Shown: positions 1-6,419 of the stretch, in pieces
Position numbering within the stretch: position 1 is the stretch's first letter
How the letters are laid out: each line of letters opens with the position of its first letter
Source: JBCBZH01 sp039815415
Lineage (GTDB): Bacteria > Bacteroidota > Rhodothermia > Rhodothermales > Rubricoccaceae
DNA: 9,832 bases
Assembly (NCBI GenBank): GCA_039815415.1
Contig: JBCBZH010000159.1
Coordinates: 1 to 9,832 of the forward strand
Reading direction: 5' to 3'
Notes under the pieces: model-generated
What the model was told of the DNA's origin: nothing
The model's input: only the letters and a program-made list of their open reading frames with translations
Databases searched by the model: none
Position numbers and translations under genes: made by a program

Positions 1-138
1 CATTGGGCGTCCGTCAGGTCGGAGCCGTAGCGTCGTGCTCGCATGGCTTGTCTTGTGAAGGTGGAACTCCACAAGATCCTGGCGGGCGTTCACCAGGGGG
101 CTCGTCCCAAACAGCCTCTTAGCTCGCCGCCGACCGCC

Positions 139-381
139 ATGCTCCCCGACTTCGCCTTGCACCACCTCCCGCTCTACGCTGTCACGCTGTTCTCCGTGGG
201 AGGCTTGGGCCTGTGGGTCTGGGTGCGGTTCACGCTGGCCCGCCAGACGGCAGAAGAGCGCCGCGACGCCATTGCGGACAAGGCCCTCGCCAGCTCGAGG
301 ACCGGGTTGCTGAAGTTGAACGTGCTGGCGAGTGGGGGTTCAGAGCCTATTCGTACCCTCGGGCGGCGTCAGGTCCGGTAG
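139..381 (+). CDS. Small hypothetical membrane protein
   Basis: I do not recognise this 80-residue protein. It has one clear hydrophobic stretch at about residues 11-31 (LYAVTLFSVGGLGLWVWV), followed by a charged, Arg/Glu-rich segment (about 35-50), which suggests a single-pass membrane protein with a short soluble tail. The frame is open from an ATG at 43, but I chose the ATG at 139. Third codon positions are strongly G/C only from there on, and the hydrophobic segment then lies near the N-terminus. No Shine-Dalgarno is visible. Codon bias weakens over the last 15 or so codons. The stop overlaps the end of the opposing SnoaL-like gene by 13 nt. It may be a small real gene or a chance frame; the codon bias favours a real gene. 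Confidence 0.45.
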   Translation: MLPDFALHHLPLYAVTLFSVGGLGLWVWVRFTLARQTAEERRDAIADKALASSRTGLLKLNVLASGGSEPIRTLGRRQVR

Positions 382-833
382 TCGGCGGAGCGGAGCGCTC
401 CGTCTTCGTCGCGGATGTGGGTTTCCGCGCCCGGCACCACGTCGGTGTTGTGCGCCGCCGCGCATCGCCAGCCCGATGCGCCACGCCGCATGACGAACGA
501 GAACACGTTCCGACGCTCGCCGGGCTGGCGAACCGAGCCGTGCGCCGTCTGCCCGATGAGCCCGAAGAGGGCCTGGACAAGCACCACACCGTCTGAGAGC
601 GCCTTTTCTCGCGTGCGGATGACACGGAGGGTCGAGTCTGGGAAGATGACTTCCAGCCCGTAGGCGTGGGCCTTCCGGATGGCCTCGCGGTTGTGCCACC
701 AGAGGCCGACCACGTTGACGAACTCGGCGTCGGCCTCGAAGAGGTTCGCGAGCGCGTCGGCGTCGCGGGTATTCCACGCGCTGGCGAAGGCGTGGGGCAT
801 CGCCGTAGGCGAGTCGAGAACGAAATCAGGCAT
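369..833 (-). CDS. SnoaL-like/SgcJ-type NTF2-fold protein
   Basis: This is a 154-residue single-domain protein of the cone-shaped NTF2/SnoaL superfamily (DUF4440 or SgcJ/EcaC type). Family hallmarks are visible in order: an N-terminal helix with FASAWNTRDADALANLF (about 16-32), a DAEFVN strand (35-40), a Trp pair and a following helix typical of the family (45-58), and a C-terminal strand ending in AHNTDV (127-132). The length matches the family. There is no signal peptide or membrane segment, so it is presumably cytoplasmic. Members range from small-molecule isomerases and cyclases to binding proteins with no known reaction, so no substrate can be named. It is divergent from the topoisomerase gene and overlaps a small ORF tail to tail. 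The family call is firm; the function is unknown. Confidence 0.85.
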   Translation of the reverse strand: MPDFVLDSPTAMPHAFASAWNTRDADALANLFEADAEFVNVVGLWWHNREAIRKAHAYGLEVIFPDSTLRVIRTREKALSDGVVLVQALFGLIGQTAHGSVRQPGERRNVFSFVMRRGASGWRCAAAHNTDVVPGAETHIRDEDGALRSADYRT

Positions 834-930
834 CGAGCTGGTGAGGGTGTGGATAACAAGCGGACGGGTGCCGCGCGGGTGTCACAGCGCTCCGATTAGA
901 TTCCATCAGCTCGTTCCCCCACGCAGAGAT
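834..930. promoter_or_regulatory. Divergent intergenic region
   Basis: This 97-bp gap separates the divergent starts of the SnoaL-like gene (-) and the topoisomerase gene (+), so it should hold both promoters. An AT-richer patch at about 891-905 (GATTAGATTCC) could be a -10 region for the topoisomerase. GGATAACAAG at about 852-861 could serve the other strand. Neither is a convincing match, and no strong Shine-Dalgarno precedes either start. The assignment rests on the layout. Confidence 0.4.
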
Positions 931-2868
931 ATGGCTGAAGTTCAGACGTACACCGGAGCCGACATTCAGGTCCTCGAAGGCCTCGACCCCGTCCGAAAGC
1001 GGCCGGGCATGTACATCGGCGGAACCGGCAAGGCGGGGCTCCACCATCTCGTCTGGGAGATCGTCGACAATGCCGTCGATGAGGCGACCAACGGCTACGC
1101 GAGTCAGATCGAGGTGGTGCTGCACAAGAACGGAAAGACGGTCTCCGTGTCTGACAATGGGCGTGGCATCCCGGTGGACAAGCATCCCACCAAGAAGGTC
1201 CCCACGCTGCAGGTCATCCTGACCACGCTCCACGCCGGTGGCAAGTTCGATGGGTCCAGCTATGTCACCTCAGGCGGGCTCCATGGTGTCGGGTCGAGCG
1301 TGGTGAACGCGCTCTCCAGCGAGCTGGTGGCTCATGTCAAGCGCGACGGCAAGCTCTACGAGCAACGCTACGCTCGCGGTGTGCCGGTCACGAAGCTCAA
1401 AACGGTCCGTCGCAATGTGCGCGGCACGGGCACGACCATCACCTTCACGCCAGACGATGAGATCTTCTCCACGACAGACATCGACGCGGAGACGATCAAG
1501 GCCAACCTCGATGTTAAGGCGTACCTGAACGGATCGCTCAAGATCGTCTTCAAGGACGAGGCGAAGGGCGAGCGCGTCGAGTTCCACCATGAGGGCGGCA
1601 TCGTCGAGTACCTCGACCACCTCGTGACGAGCGCTGAGACGCGGCGCGTGCACCCGGACCCGTTCGTGATTCGCCAGCTCGAGCTGGAGGACGGGCTGCG
1701 GACGGAGCTGTGCTTCGTCTGGACCGAGGCTCCGCGCGAGTCGATCACCAGCTTCGTCAACGGCATCCCGACTCGAGATGGCGGCACGCACGAGCAGGGC
1801 TTGAAGGATGGCATCACCAAGTCCATCCGCAACTACATCGAGACGCACGACCTGAGCCAGCGCAAGCTCGAGATCACCGCCGACGACATCCGCGAGGGCA
1901 TGATCGCCGTCGTGAATCTCTACCACGTCGATCCGCAGTTCCAGGGGCAGACGAAGGAGAAGTTGAACAACCCGGAGGCCCGCTCGGCGGTCTCGGGCGC
2001 CTTCCGCACGGAGTTCGAGCAGTTCTTGAACTCCAACCCGTCGACCGCCGAGGCCATCGTCGCGCGCATCATCCAGGCGGCGAAAGCGCGGCAGGCGTCG
2101 CGAAAGGCCGTGGCGACGGTCCAGCGCAAGAGTGCAGTCAGCCACCGCCTCAACCTGCCGGGCAAGCTGGCGGACTGCGCCAGCACCGACCCCACCGAGA
2201 GCGAGCTGTTCATCGTCGAAGGCGACTCTGCCGGTGGTTCGGCCAAGCAGGGGCGCGACCGTGCGACACAGGCCATTCTGCCCCTTCGAGGCAAGGTGCT
2301 TAACGCCGAGCAGGCCACGCAGGCCAAGGTGATGGCGAACAAGGAGCTGTCGGACATCGTGGACGCGCTTGGATGCGGCCTCGGCGCCGACCTCGACTTG
2401 GGCAAGCTCCGCTACCACAAGGTGGTCCTCCTGATGGACGCCGACGCCGACGGACACCACATCGCGACACTCCTGCTCACGTTCCTGTACCGCTACCTGC
2501 GTCCGCTCATCGACGCGGGCTACGTCTACCTCGCCCAACCGCCGCTCTACCGCATCGACGCGGCCAAAGAGACGCACTGGGCTCTGGATGACGCCGACCG
2601 AGATCTGATCCTGAAGCAGATCAAGAAGAAGAGTCCCCGCGCGAACGTCGAGATTCAGCGGTTCAAGGGGCTCGGCGAAATGATGCCGCAGACGCTCAAG
2701 GAGACCACCCTCGACCCCGACAACAGGCGGCTCCTCCGCATCACCGTCCCCGAGGGCGCCTTGCTCGACACCGAGGGCACCATCACCGACCTGATGGGCC
2801 GCGACGCCTCGCCGCGCTTCCGGTTCATCATGGAGCACGCCGCCGAGGCGGAGGCCCTCGATGTCTGA
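931..2868 (+). CDS. gyrB/parE: Type IIA DNA topoisomerase subunit B (GyrB/ParE)
   Basis: This is the ATPase subunit of DNA gyrase or topoisomerase IV, which pairs with a GyrA/ParC subunit to pass one duplex through another. The 645 residues are complete. The GHKL ATPase has E43 and N47 in WEIVDN, D75 in DNGRGIP, and the glycine-rich GGLHGVGSSVVNALS at 115-129. The transducer domain carries the QTK loop (340-342). The TOPRIM domain has EGDSAGG (430-436) and the metal-binding DADADG (503-508), and is followed by QRFKGLGEM (576-584). The long insert of E. coli GyrB is absent. HHIATLL and LYRIDAAKETHWAL resemble ParE, while ALGCGLG and KLRYH resemble GyrB, so subtype cannot be settled; no A subunit is adjacent. 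The frame is open further upstream, but ATG 931 begins the conserved N-terminus. The stop overlaps the next gene by 8 nt. Confidence 0.97.
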   Translation: MAEVQTYTGADIQVLEGLDPVRKRPGMYIGGTGKAGLHHLVWEIVDNAVDEATNGYASQIEVVLHKNGKTVSVSDNGRGIPVDKHPTKKVPTLQVILTTLHAGGKFDGSSYVTSGGLHGVGSSVVNALSSELVAHVKRDGKLYEQRYARGVPVTKLKTVRRNVRGTGTTITFTPDDEIFSTTDIDAETIKANLDVKAYLNGSLKIVFKDEAKGERVEFHHEGGIVEYLDHLVTSAETRRVHPDPFVIRQLELEDGLRTELCFVWTEAPRESITSFVNGIPTRDGGTHEQGLKDGITKSIRNYIETHDLSQRKLEITADDIREGMIAVVNLYHVDPQFQGQTKEKLNNPEARSAVSGAFRTEFEQFLNSNPSTAEAIVARIIQAAKARQASRKAVATVQRKSAVSHRLNLPGKLADCASTDPTESELFIVEGDSAGGSAKQGRDRATQAILPLRGKVLNAEQATQAKVMANKELSDIVDALGCGLGADLDLGKLRYHKVVLLMDADADGHHIATLLLTFLYRYLRPLIDAGYVYLAQPPLYRIDAAKETHWALDDADRDLILKQIKKKSPRANVEIQRFKGLGEMMPQTLKETTLDPDNRRLLRITVPEGALLDTEGTITDLMGRDASPRFRFIMEHAAEAEALDV

Positions 2869-3091
2869 TCGCCAGCCCGAGGATTGCCAGCCCGACACGC
2901 CCCGGTTGGACCGGTCGGCGGTCGCCGTCTACCGGATGGGGGAGGAACCCGACAGCCTCGAGTACTGGCTCTCCCGGCCACCGTCAGAGCGCTGGGCACA
3001 GATCGAACGTCTTCGATACATTCACCACGGTTGGTCCGATGGAGATCTACCCCGACTTCCGCGAGTTCTTAGAGTCGTTCGCGGCGCGTGA
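2861..3091 (+). CDS. Small partner protein of MNT-type nucleotidyltransferase
   Basis: This 76-residue protein resembles the short proteins often encoded just upstream of small DUF6036-like nucleotidyltransferases. The shared pattern is visible: a short N-terminal strand (VAVYRM, 21-26), then EYWLSRPPSERWAQIERLR (34-52), an HGW motif (56-58) and a basic end, LPRVLRVVRG. The usual partner has a similar length and the same order of YW..RP, ..ER...IE.LR and a C-terminal R(V)..V motif. Its function is not established; the arrangement suggests an antitoxin or regulator of the nucleotidyltransferase. Its ATG lies inside the end of the topoisomerase gene (ATGTCTGA, 8-nt overlap), and its own end overlaps the nucleotidyltransferase by 53 nt in another frame, so all three are probably cotranscribed and coupled. 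An internal ATG at codon 26 is a possible alternative start. Confidence 0.7.
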   Translation: MSDRQPEDCQPDTPRLDRSAVAVYRMGEEPDSLEYWLSRPPSERWAQIERLRYIHHGWSDGDLPRLPRVLRVVRGA

Positions 3092-3491
3092 TGTTCGCTA
3101 CCTCGTAGTTGGGGGGTACGCGCTCGGCTTTCACGGCCACCCGCGCTACACGGGGGATCTCGATGTGTGGATTGAGCCGACGCCCGAAAACTCAGCGCGC
3201 GTGATCGCCGCGCTCACCGACTTCGGCTTCAGCAGCCTCGAGCTGGCGGAGGACACGTTCTCCCATCCCGACGTGATCGTCCAGATTGGACGAGAGCCGC
3301 TGCGAATCGATCTCATTACCAGCCCGTCAGGGGTTGTGTTCGAAACATGCTACCCGCAGCGAAAGGTCGTGGACGTGGATGGGATCTCTGTCGATGTGAT
3401 TGGGATGGAGGGGTTCAAGGCGAACAAAGCTGCGTCAGGTCGGCCCCAAGACATCGCAGACCTGGATCATGTGAAACGCAACGAGAGCTGA
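3039..3491 (+). CDS. Minimal nucleotidyltransferase (DUF6036-like)
   Basis: This 150-residue protein is a minimal member of the Pol beta/MNT nucleotidyltransferase superfamily. The signature is complete: GGYAL (25-29), two metal-binding Asp residues in GDLDVWIEP (D40, D42) and a third in RIDLIT (D91). The C-terminal FKANKAASGRPQDIADL (about 128-144) is the conserved Lys/Arg-rich and D..DL segment of this subfamily. Members would transfer a nucleotide to a protein, RNA or small molecule; related MNT proteins are antitoxins of HEPN toxins or NMP-transferring toxins, but the target here is unknown. The start at 3039 begins MEIYPDFREFL, the usual N-terminus of the group. It overlaps the small partner gene by 53 nt and converges on the EamA gene 30 bp away. 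The domain call is firm; a toxin-antitoxin role is inference. Confidence 0.85.
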   Translation: MEIYPDFREFLESFAARDVRYLVVGGYALGFHGHPRYTGDLDVWIEPTPENSARVIAALTDFGFSSLELAEDTFSHPDVIVQIGREPLRIDLITSPSGVVFETCYPQRKVVDVDGISVDVIGMEGFKANKAASGRPQDIADLDHVKRNES

Positions 3492-3500
3492 CTACGCGCT

Positions 3501-3510
3501 CGAGCTGGCG
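3501..3510 (+). repeat. Copy of recurrent 10-mer CGAGCTGGCG
   Basis: This copy lies in the 30-bp gap between the convergent stops of the nucleotidyltransferase and the EamA transporter, so it is outside any coding sequence. It is one of ten exact copies in the window. Confidence 0.6.
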
Positions 3511-3521
3511 ATCTGCCCCGG

Positions 3522-4367
3522 CTACCGCTTCGCCACCAGCAGCACGCTCGCGCAGATCATCACCGCGCCCGCGATGCTGATCGTGTCCGGCACCGTCCCG
3601 AACACCAGCACGCCCCACCCGAAGGCGAACGCCACTTGCAGGTAGCCCACCGTCGTGGCGCGGCCTGCAGACTCCAGGTGCAGCCCGCGTGTCATCGCAA
3701 TCTGTGCGAGCTGAGTCGCCAGCCCGGCGCCGAGGAGCCACAGCCACGTCCAGCCCGACGGCCAGACCCAGTTGGACGCGAACGGGAGCGCCATCAGCAT
3801 GCCCACCCAGGAGAGATAGAAGATGATGACGAGCGGGTGATCGGTCTCGCGAAGCTTGCGGACCAGCGTGTAGGCCACGCCCGATCCCACTGAGGCGCCG
3901 AGGACAGCCAGCACCGCCAGCCCGTGGAGGCCGCCTGCCGACTCGCCGAACAGGAACGACGGCCTGGCGGTCAGCACCACACCCACCAGGCTCACGACCA
4001 TCCCGGCAATCACCAGCCCAGCGGTGCGCTCCCGCAGGATCAACGCTGCCGAGAGTGCCGTCCAGATGGGCGCCATGTAGAAGATGGCCGTGGCGTCGCC
4101 CAGCGGGATCTGGCCGATGGCGTAGTAGAGGAGGCTTAGGCCTGTCATCCCCGACAGGGCCCGTGCCATGAGGAGGCCCTTGCGGCGGCCCCACGGTGAG
4201 ATGTGGGCACGCCTGAGCATCCAGATCGACATCCCAACCATCACCGCCGATCGCGCAAATACGATCTGCATAGTGGGAAGGGTGGCCGACGCCAGCTTGA
4301 CGCACAGCGCCATCACGCTGAACAGGAAGGCGCTGGCGGCCATGTACCGCAGGCCGAGCGGAAACAC
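3522..4367 (-). CDS. EamA/DMT-family transporter
   Basis: This 281-residue integral membrane protein belongs to the drug/metabolite transporter superfamily, EamA family. Its ten predicted transmembrane helices form two repeated EamA halves (about 7-134 and 149-279). Typical features are MALCVKLASATLPTMQIVFARS near the start, the first-repeat run LLYYAIGQIPLGDATAIFYMAPIWTALSAALILRER, and the matching second-repeat run ATTVGYLQVAFAFGWGVLVFG. These proteins export amino acids, nucleobases or other small metabolites across the inner membrane; the substrate cannot be read from sequence. The length is normal. ATG 4367 is used; M9 (4343) is possible. The gene follows fxsA on the same strand after 136 bp and converges on the nucleotidyltransferase. 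Confidence 0.92.
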   Translation of the reverse strand: MFPLGLRYMAASAFLFSVMALCVKLASATLPTMQIVFARSAVMVGMSIWMLRRAHISPWGRRKGLLMARALSGMTGLSLLYYAIGQIPLGDATAIFYMAPIWTALSAALILRERTAGLVIAGMVVSLVGVVLTARPSFLFGESAGGLHGLAVLAVLGASVGSGVAYTLVRKLRETDHPLVIIFYLSWVGMLMALPFASNWVWPSGWTWLWLLGAGLATQLAQIAMTRGLHLESAGRATTVGYLQVAFAFGWGVLVFGTVPDTISIAGAVMICASVLLVAKR

Positions 4368-4469
4368 GGGCGCCGACGAGTGGCGCGGGGCGAGGAGGGG
4401 GACGAGATGTGCGATGCGGCCCCGAACATCAGCAACCGTGCCGAGTTCAGCCGGCCACGCGTCTTCGTG

Positions 4470-4481
4470 CCATGCGCATGG
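4470..4481. promoter_or_regulatory. 12-bp perfect palindrome
   Basis: CCATGCGCATGG is a perfect inverted repeat in the 136-bp gap between the fxsA stop and the EamA start, about 100 bp upstream of the EamA start codon. Its size and position would suit a dimeric repressor operator for the transporter. It is short, and no second copy was found, so this is tentative. Confidence 0.25.
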
Positions 4482-4503
4482 GCTCTTGGTACAGCCTTCT
4501 CAG

Positions 4504-5007
4504 CTACACGGGCTGGCGTCCATCGTCCACGATCTCCGCGTCCTCAATGGGTGGTCGTCCGTCGAATGCCGCGCCAGCGAACGGGCTGGTGCCGAAGGGA
4601 GCCTGTCCGAACGGAGCGCCGCCAACCACCCGCACCTGCCCCGACTCCACCGCTCGCTTGAACCGCGTGCTGAGGACTCGGCGGGCCAGTGCACGGGTGA
4701 CTGGGATCAGGCCCATGAGCCCTGCGATGTCCGTCAAGAATCCAGGTGTCAGAAGCAATGCGCCCGATACGAGAATCAGCAGCCCGTCGATCAACTCGGG
4801 GCCGGGCAGGCCTCCGGTGGCGAGCTTGCGCTGGACGGCCTGCCATGCCGCCAGGCCTTCGCGCTTGGACAGCCACGATCCCACCAGCGCCGTGAGTAGA
4901 ATGAGGCCGACCGTCGGCCAGAAGCCGATGCGCTCTCCCGCCCACACCAGCACGACGAGGTCCAGCACAGGAACAATGACAAACAGGGCGAACAGGCGAC
5001 CGAACAT
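4504..5007 (-). CDS. fxsA: FxsA family membrane protein
   Basis: This 167-residue protein is a member of the FxsA family; the E. coli protein is named for suppressing F-exclusion of phage T7 when overproduced. The body matches the family: a first hydrophobic segment (about 5-22) with PVLDLVVLVW, a second (28-46) with LLTALVGSWL, an amphipathic KREGLAAWQAVQRKL stretch, and a hydrophobic re-entry ending in LLLTPGFLTDIAGLMGLIP (84-102), the family's best conserved motif. The C-terminal tail (about 130-145) is Gly/Pro/Phe-rich with repeated APFG and SPF units and an acidic end, probably disordered in the cytoplasm. The molecular function is unknown. Its start is only 22 bp from the divergent start of the next gene. 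Confidence 0.9.
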   Translation of the reverse strand: MFGRLFALFVIVPVLDLVVLVWAGERIGFWPTVGLILLTALVGSWLSKREGLAAWQAVQRKLATGGLPGPELIDGLLILVSGALLLTPGFLTDIAGLMGLIPVTRALARRVLSTRFKRAVESGQVRVVGGAPFGQAPFGTSPFAGAAFDGRPPIEDAEIVDDGRQPV

Positions 5008-5015
5008 GATTCGAG

Positions 5016-5026
5016 AGGTGGGGGAG
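5016..5026 (+). promoter_or_regulatory. Ribosome binding site deciding the 5030 start
   Basis: The purine-rich AGGTGGGGGAG ends 3 nt before ATG 5030; its AGGTG part is about 9 nt away. It supports 5030 over the in-frame ATG at 5006. It is the only good Shine-Dalgarno seen in the window. Confidence 0.55.
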
Positions 5027-5029
5027 CAG

Positions 5030-5662
5030 ATGAACGCGCACCAACGCGTGGTTCTCCTCTACGGCGTTGTGCTTCTCGGGATTCTCTTGGTCCCGGTTCC
5101 GTGGGCCGTGGCGCAGCCGGTTCCATCGGTGGAAGCTCTGTCGGCCGAGCTGATGGCCGACCAGCGCGCCCACCTGTGGCGAGTCGGCGCATGGGGGGCT
5201 GCCAACGCCGCTGCTGGTACGGCGCTGTTTCTCCTGGCGGACAAGGAGACGCATCCGGGGCGTCGCGCCTTCGGGATGCAGTCGGCGGCCTGGGGGGCGA
5301 TCAATCTCGGCATTGCGACCGTCGGGCTGGCGACGGGCGGCGAGGCGCCCACTGACGTGTGGGCCGATGCGCTGGCAGCGGAGAACGCCTATGCCGATAT
5401 CCTGCTCGTCAACCTCGGCCTGAACGTTGGGTATGTGGCAGTGGGGACCACCTTGTTCGCTGTGAGCGGGCGCGGCGTGTCGAACCCTGATGCGTGGCGT
5501 GGGCACGGGAGCGCCGTGATCCTGCAGGGACTCGGGCTGTTCATCCTCGACGGTATCGCCTACCTCGGCACGCGAGCGCGGCTCAACGGGCTGGTGGATC
5601 TCGCCAGCTCGATCGCCTGGACGCCTCTCCCCGACGGGCTGGCGGTTGTCGTCTCGCTGTGA
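5030..5662 (+). CDS. DUF6992-like membrane protein
   Basis: This 210-residue protein has an N-terminal signal peptide or anchor (hydrophobic 7-27, possible cleavage after AVA at 26-28) and about four further hydrophobic segments (53-70, 86-104, 123-145, 162-180). The patterns LWRVGAWGAANAAAGTALFL (49-68), FGMQSAAWGAINLGIATVGL (81-100), LLVNLGLNVGYVAVGTTLF and AVILQGLGLFILDGIAYLG match what I recall of the uncharacterised DUF6992 family of Bacteroidota-type bacteria, including the repeated W-x3-N unit. No catalytic residues stand out; the function is unknown. The frame is open far upstream only because it runs opposite fxsA. The Shine-Dalgarno fixes ATG 5030. It is divergent from fxsA and its stop is 4 bp from that of the convergent lipoprotein gene. 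Confidence 0.72.
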   Translation: MNAHQRVVLLYGVVLLGILLVPVPWAVAQPVPSVEALSAELMADQRAHLWRVGAWGAANAAAGTALFLLADKETHPGRRAFGMQSAAWGAINLGIATVGLATGGEAPTDVWADALAAENAYADILLVNLGLNVGYVAVGTTLFAVSGRGVSNPDAWRGHGSAVILQGLGLFILDGIAYLGTRARLNGLVDLASSIAWTPLPDGLAVVVSL

Positions 5663-5666
5663 GCCG

Positions 5667-6185
5667 CTAGTGGCGGGTGAACTCGCCCGGGCACGCTACT
5701 TCGGCAATGTCTACGTCGTACGGTGCGTAGTACGTGTAGACGACTTCTAGCGTCGGGTCTGAGGGACGGCGGAAGATGCACGTCCCGATCCGGTTGGCCG
5801 TGGGGCACGCACTCTGTCGATAGCTCGATGCAGGCGCCTCGCTGCACTGGGCTTCGGCATCCTCAGCCGTCCAGCCCGTTCCGGTGTAGGTGAAGCAGAA
5901 CGACTCGGTCTCGCGCACGTCGCAACTCCCCGGAGCTGGCGCCGGTTCTGGAGCCTGAGGCGGGGGCTGAGGAACCGGGACTGGAGGTGGCGCTTGCACC
6001 GGAATCTCCACAACAGGCGGCGGAGGCTCCGTGGTGTCGAATACGATCGGCTCGGGCTCAGGATCTGCGTCAACGGGAGTCGTCTGCGGATCGGGCGAGA
6101 TGGCGACGGGCTCCTGGGGCGAATCGCCAGCTCGTCCACACGCAGCGAACAGGGCAAGAGCGAGCAGGAGCAGACCGGGGCGCAT
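5667..6185 (-). CDS. Proline-rich, cysteine-rich lipoprotein
   Basis: This 172-residue protein starts with a lipoprotein signal (hydrophobic LLLLALALFAAC, lipobox LFAAC, lipidated C16), so it is exported and anchored in a membrane. Residues 20-86 form a Pro/Glu/Ala-rich spacer containing PEPEP, EPPPP, QAPPP and EPAPAP units, likely extended across the periplasm. The globular C-terminus (about 87-170) holds six cysteines, C88, C97, C114, C127, C136 and C165, enough for three disulfides, with FCFTYTG and a VVYTYYAP strand. Similar Cys-rich domains occur in surface lipoproteins of uncharacterised function; I cannot assign a role. It converges with the DUF6992-like gene and is preceded by a 234-bp gap holding its promoter. 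The lipoprotein call is strong; the function is open. Confidence 0.85.
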   Translation of the reverse strand: MRPGLLLLALALFAACGRAGDSPQEPVAISPDPQTTPVDADPEPEPIVFDTTEPPPPVVEIPVQAPPPVPVPQPPPQAPEPAPAPGSCDVRETESFCFTYTGTGWTAEDAEAQCSEAPASSYRQSACPTANRIGTCIFRRPSDPTLEVVYTYYAPYDVDIAEVACPGEFTRH

Positions 6186-6330
6186 GGCGCGGAGTCTACG
6201 CCCGTTTCGGGCTACGTTCAGCGGAACGTCAGCGTGGAGTCGGTTTCCGGGTACGCCGAACCGCGGTCGATACGCTACGCCAAAGGCGCTTAGAGGAGAT
6301 ACGCCATCTTGAGGTAGATCGGTCGAGCCT

Positions 6331-6344
6331 ACGGAGCATTCCGT
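6331..6344 (-). terminator. Small inverted repeat (possible hairpin)
   Basis: ACGGA and TCCGT pair around a 4-nt loop (5-bp stem), 4 nt from the stronger hairpin at 6349-6368 and downstream of MoxR. There is no T tract. It may contribute to transcript-end structure; this is weak on its own. Confidence 0.2.
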
Positions 6345-6348
6345 GTGA

Positions 6349-6368
6349 TAGCACGCTCGTTCGTGCTA
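6349..6368 (-). terminator. 7-bp stem-loop downstream of MoxR
   Basis: TAGCACG and CGTGCTA are perfect inverted arms around a 6-nt loop, beginning about 51 nt after the MoxR stop on the minus strand. The position suits the end of the PPIase-MoxR transcript. It lacks a following run of T, so it is not a classical intrinsic terminator; a processing or pausing structure, or a protein site, is equally possible. Confidence 0.35.
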
Positions 6369-6381
6369 CTCGCTGGTCTCT

Positions 6382-6391
6382 CGAGCTGGCG
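6382..6391 (+). repeat. Copy of recurrent 10-mer CGAGCTGGCG
   Basis: This intergenic copy lies between the MoxR stop and the hairpin at 6349-6368. It is one of ten exact copies in the window and one of two outside coding sequence. Confidence 0.6.
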
Positions 6392-6419
6392 ATGGCCGTG
6401 TTCGCTGCAACCTATGCGG

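Larger units (their letters stand above)
6186..6419. other. 234-bp intergenic region
   Basis: The gap lies downstream of the MoxR gene and upstream of the lipoprotein gene, both on the minus strand. It contains the two small hairpins at 6331-6344 and 6349-6368 and one copy of the 10-mer CGAGCTGGCG. I see no convincing ORF, and no promoter consensus upstream of the lipoprotein start. Confidence 0.5.

Noticed and set aside
52..75. Inverted repeat CTTGTG...CACAAG near the left edge
   Set aside because: It is short, competes with an internal GTGGA/TCCAC pairing and has no T tract; it is not enough for a terminator call.
679..930. N-terminal extension of the topoisomerase
   Set aside because: It runs opposite the SnoaL-like gene; the conserved N-terminus begins at ATG 931.
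1270..2898. 542-codon minus-strand frame opposite the topoisomerase
   Set aside because: It is a shadow of a highly conserved gene in GC-rich DNA; its translation is low-complexity and matches no family.
4409..5029. N-terminal extension of the DUF6992-like gene
   Set aside because: The extension lies opposite fxsA and has no family match. A strong ribosome site and a signal peptide begin at 5030.
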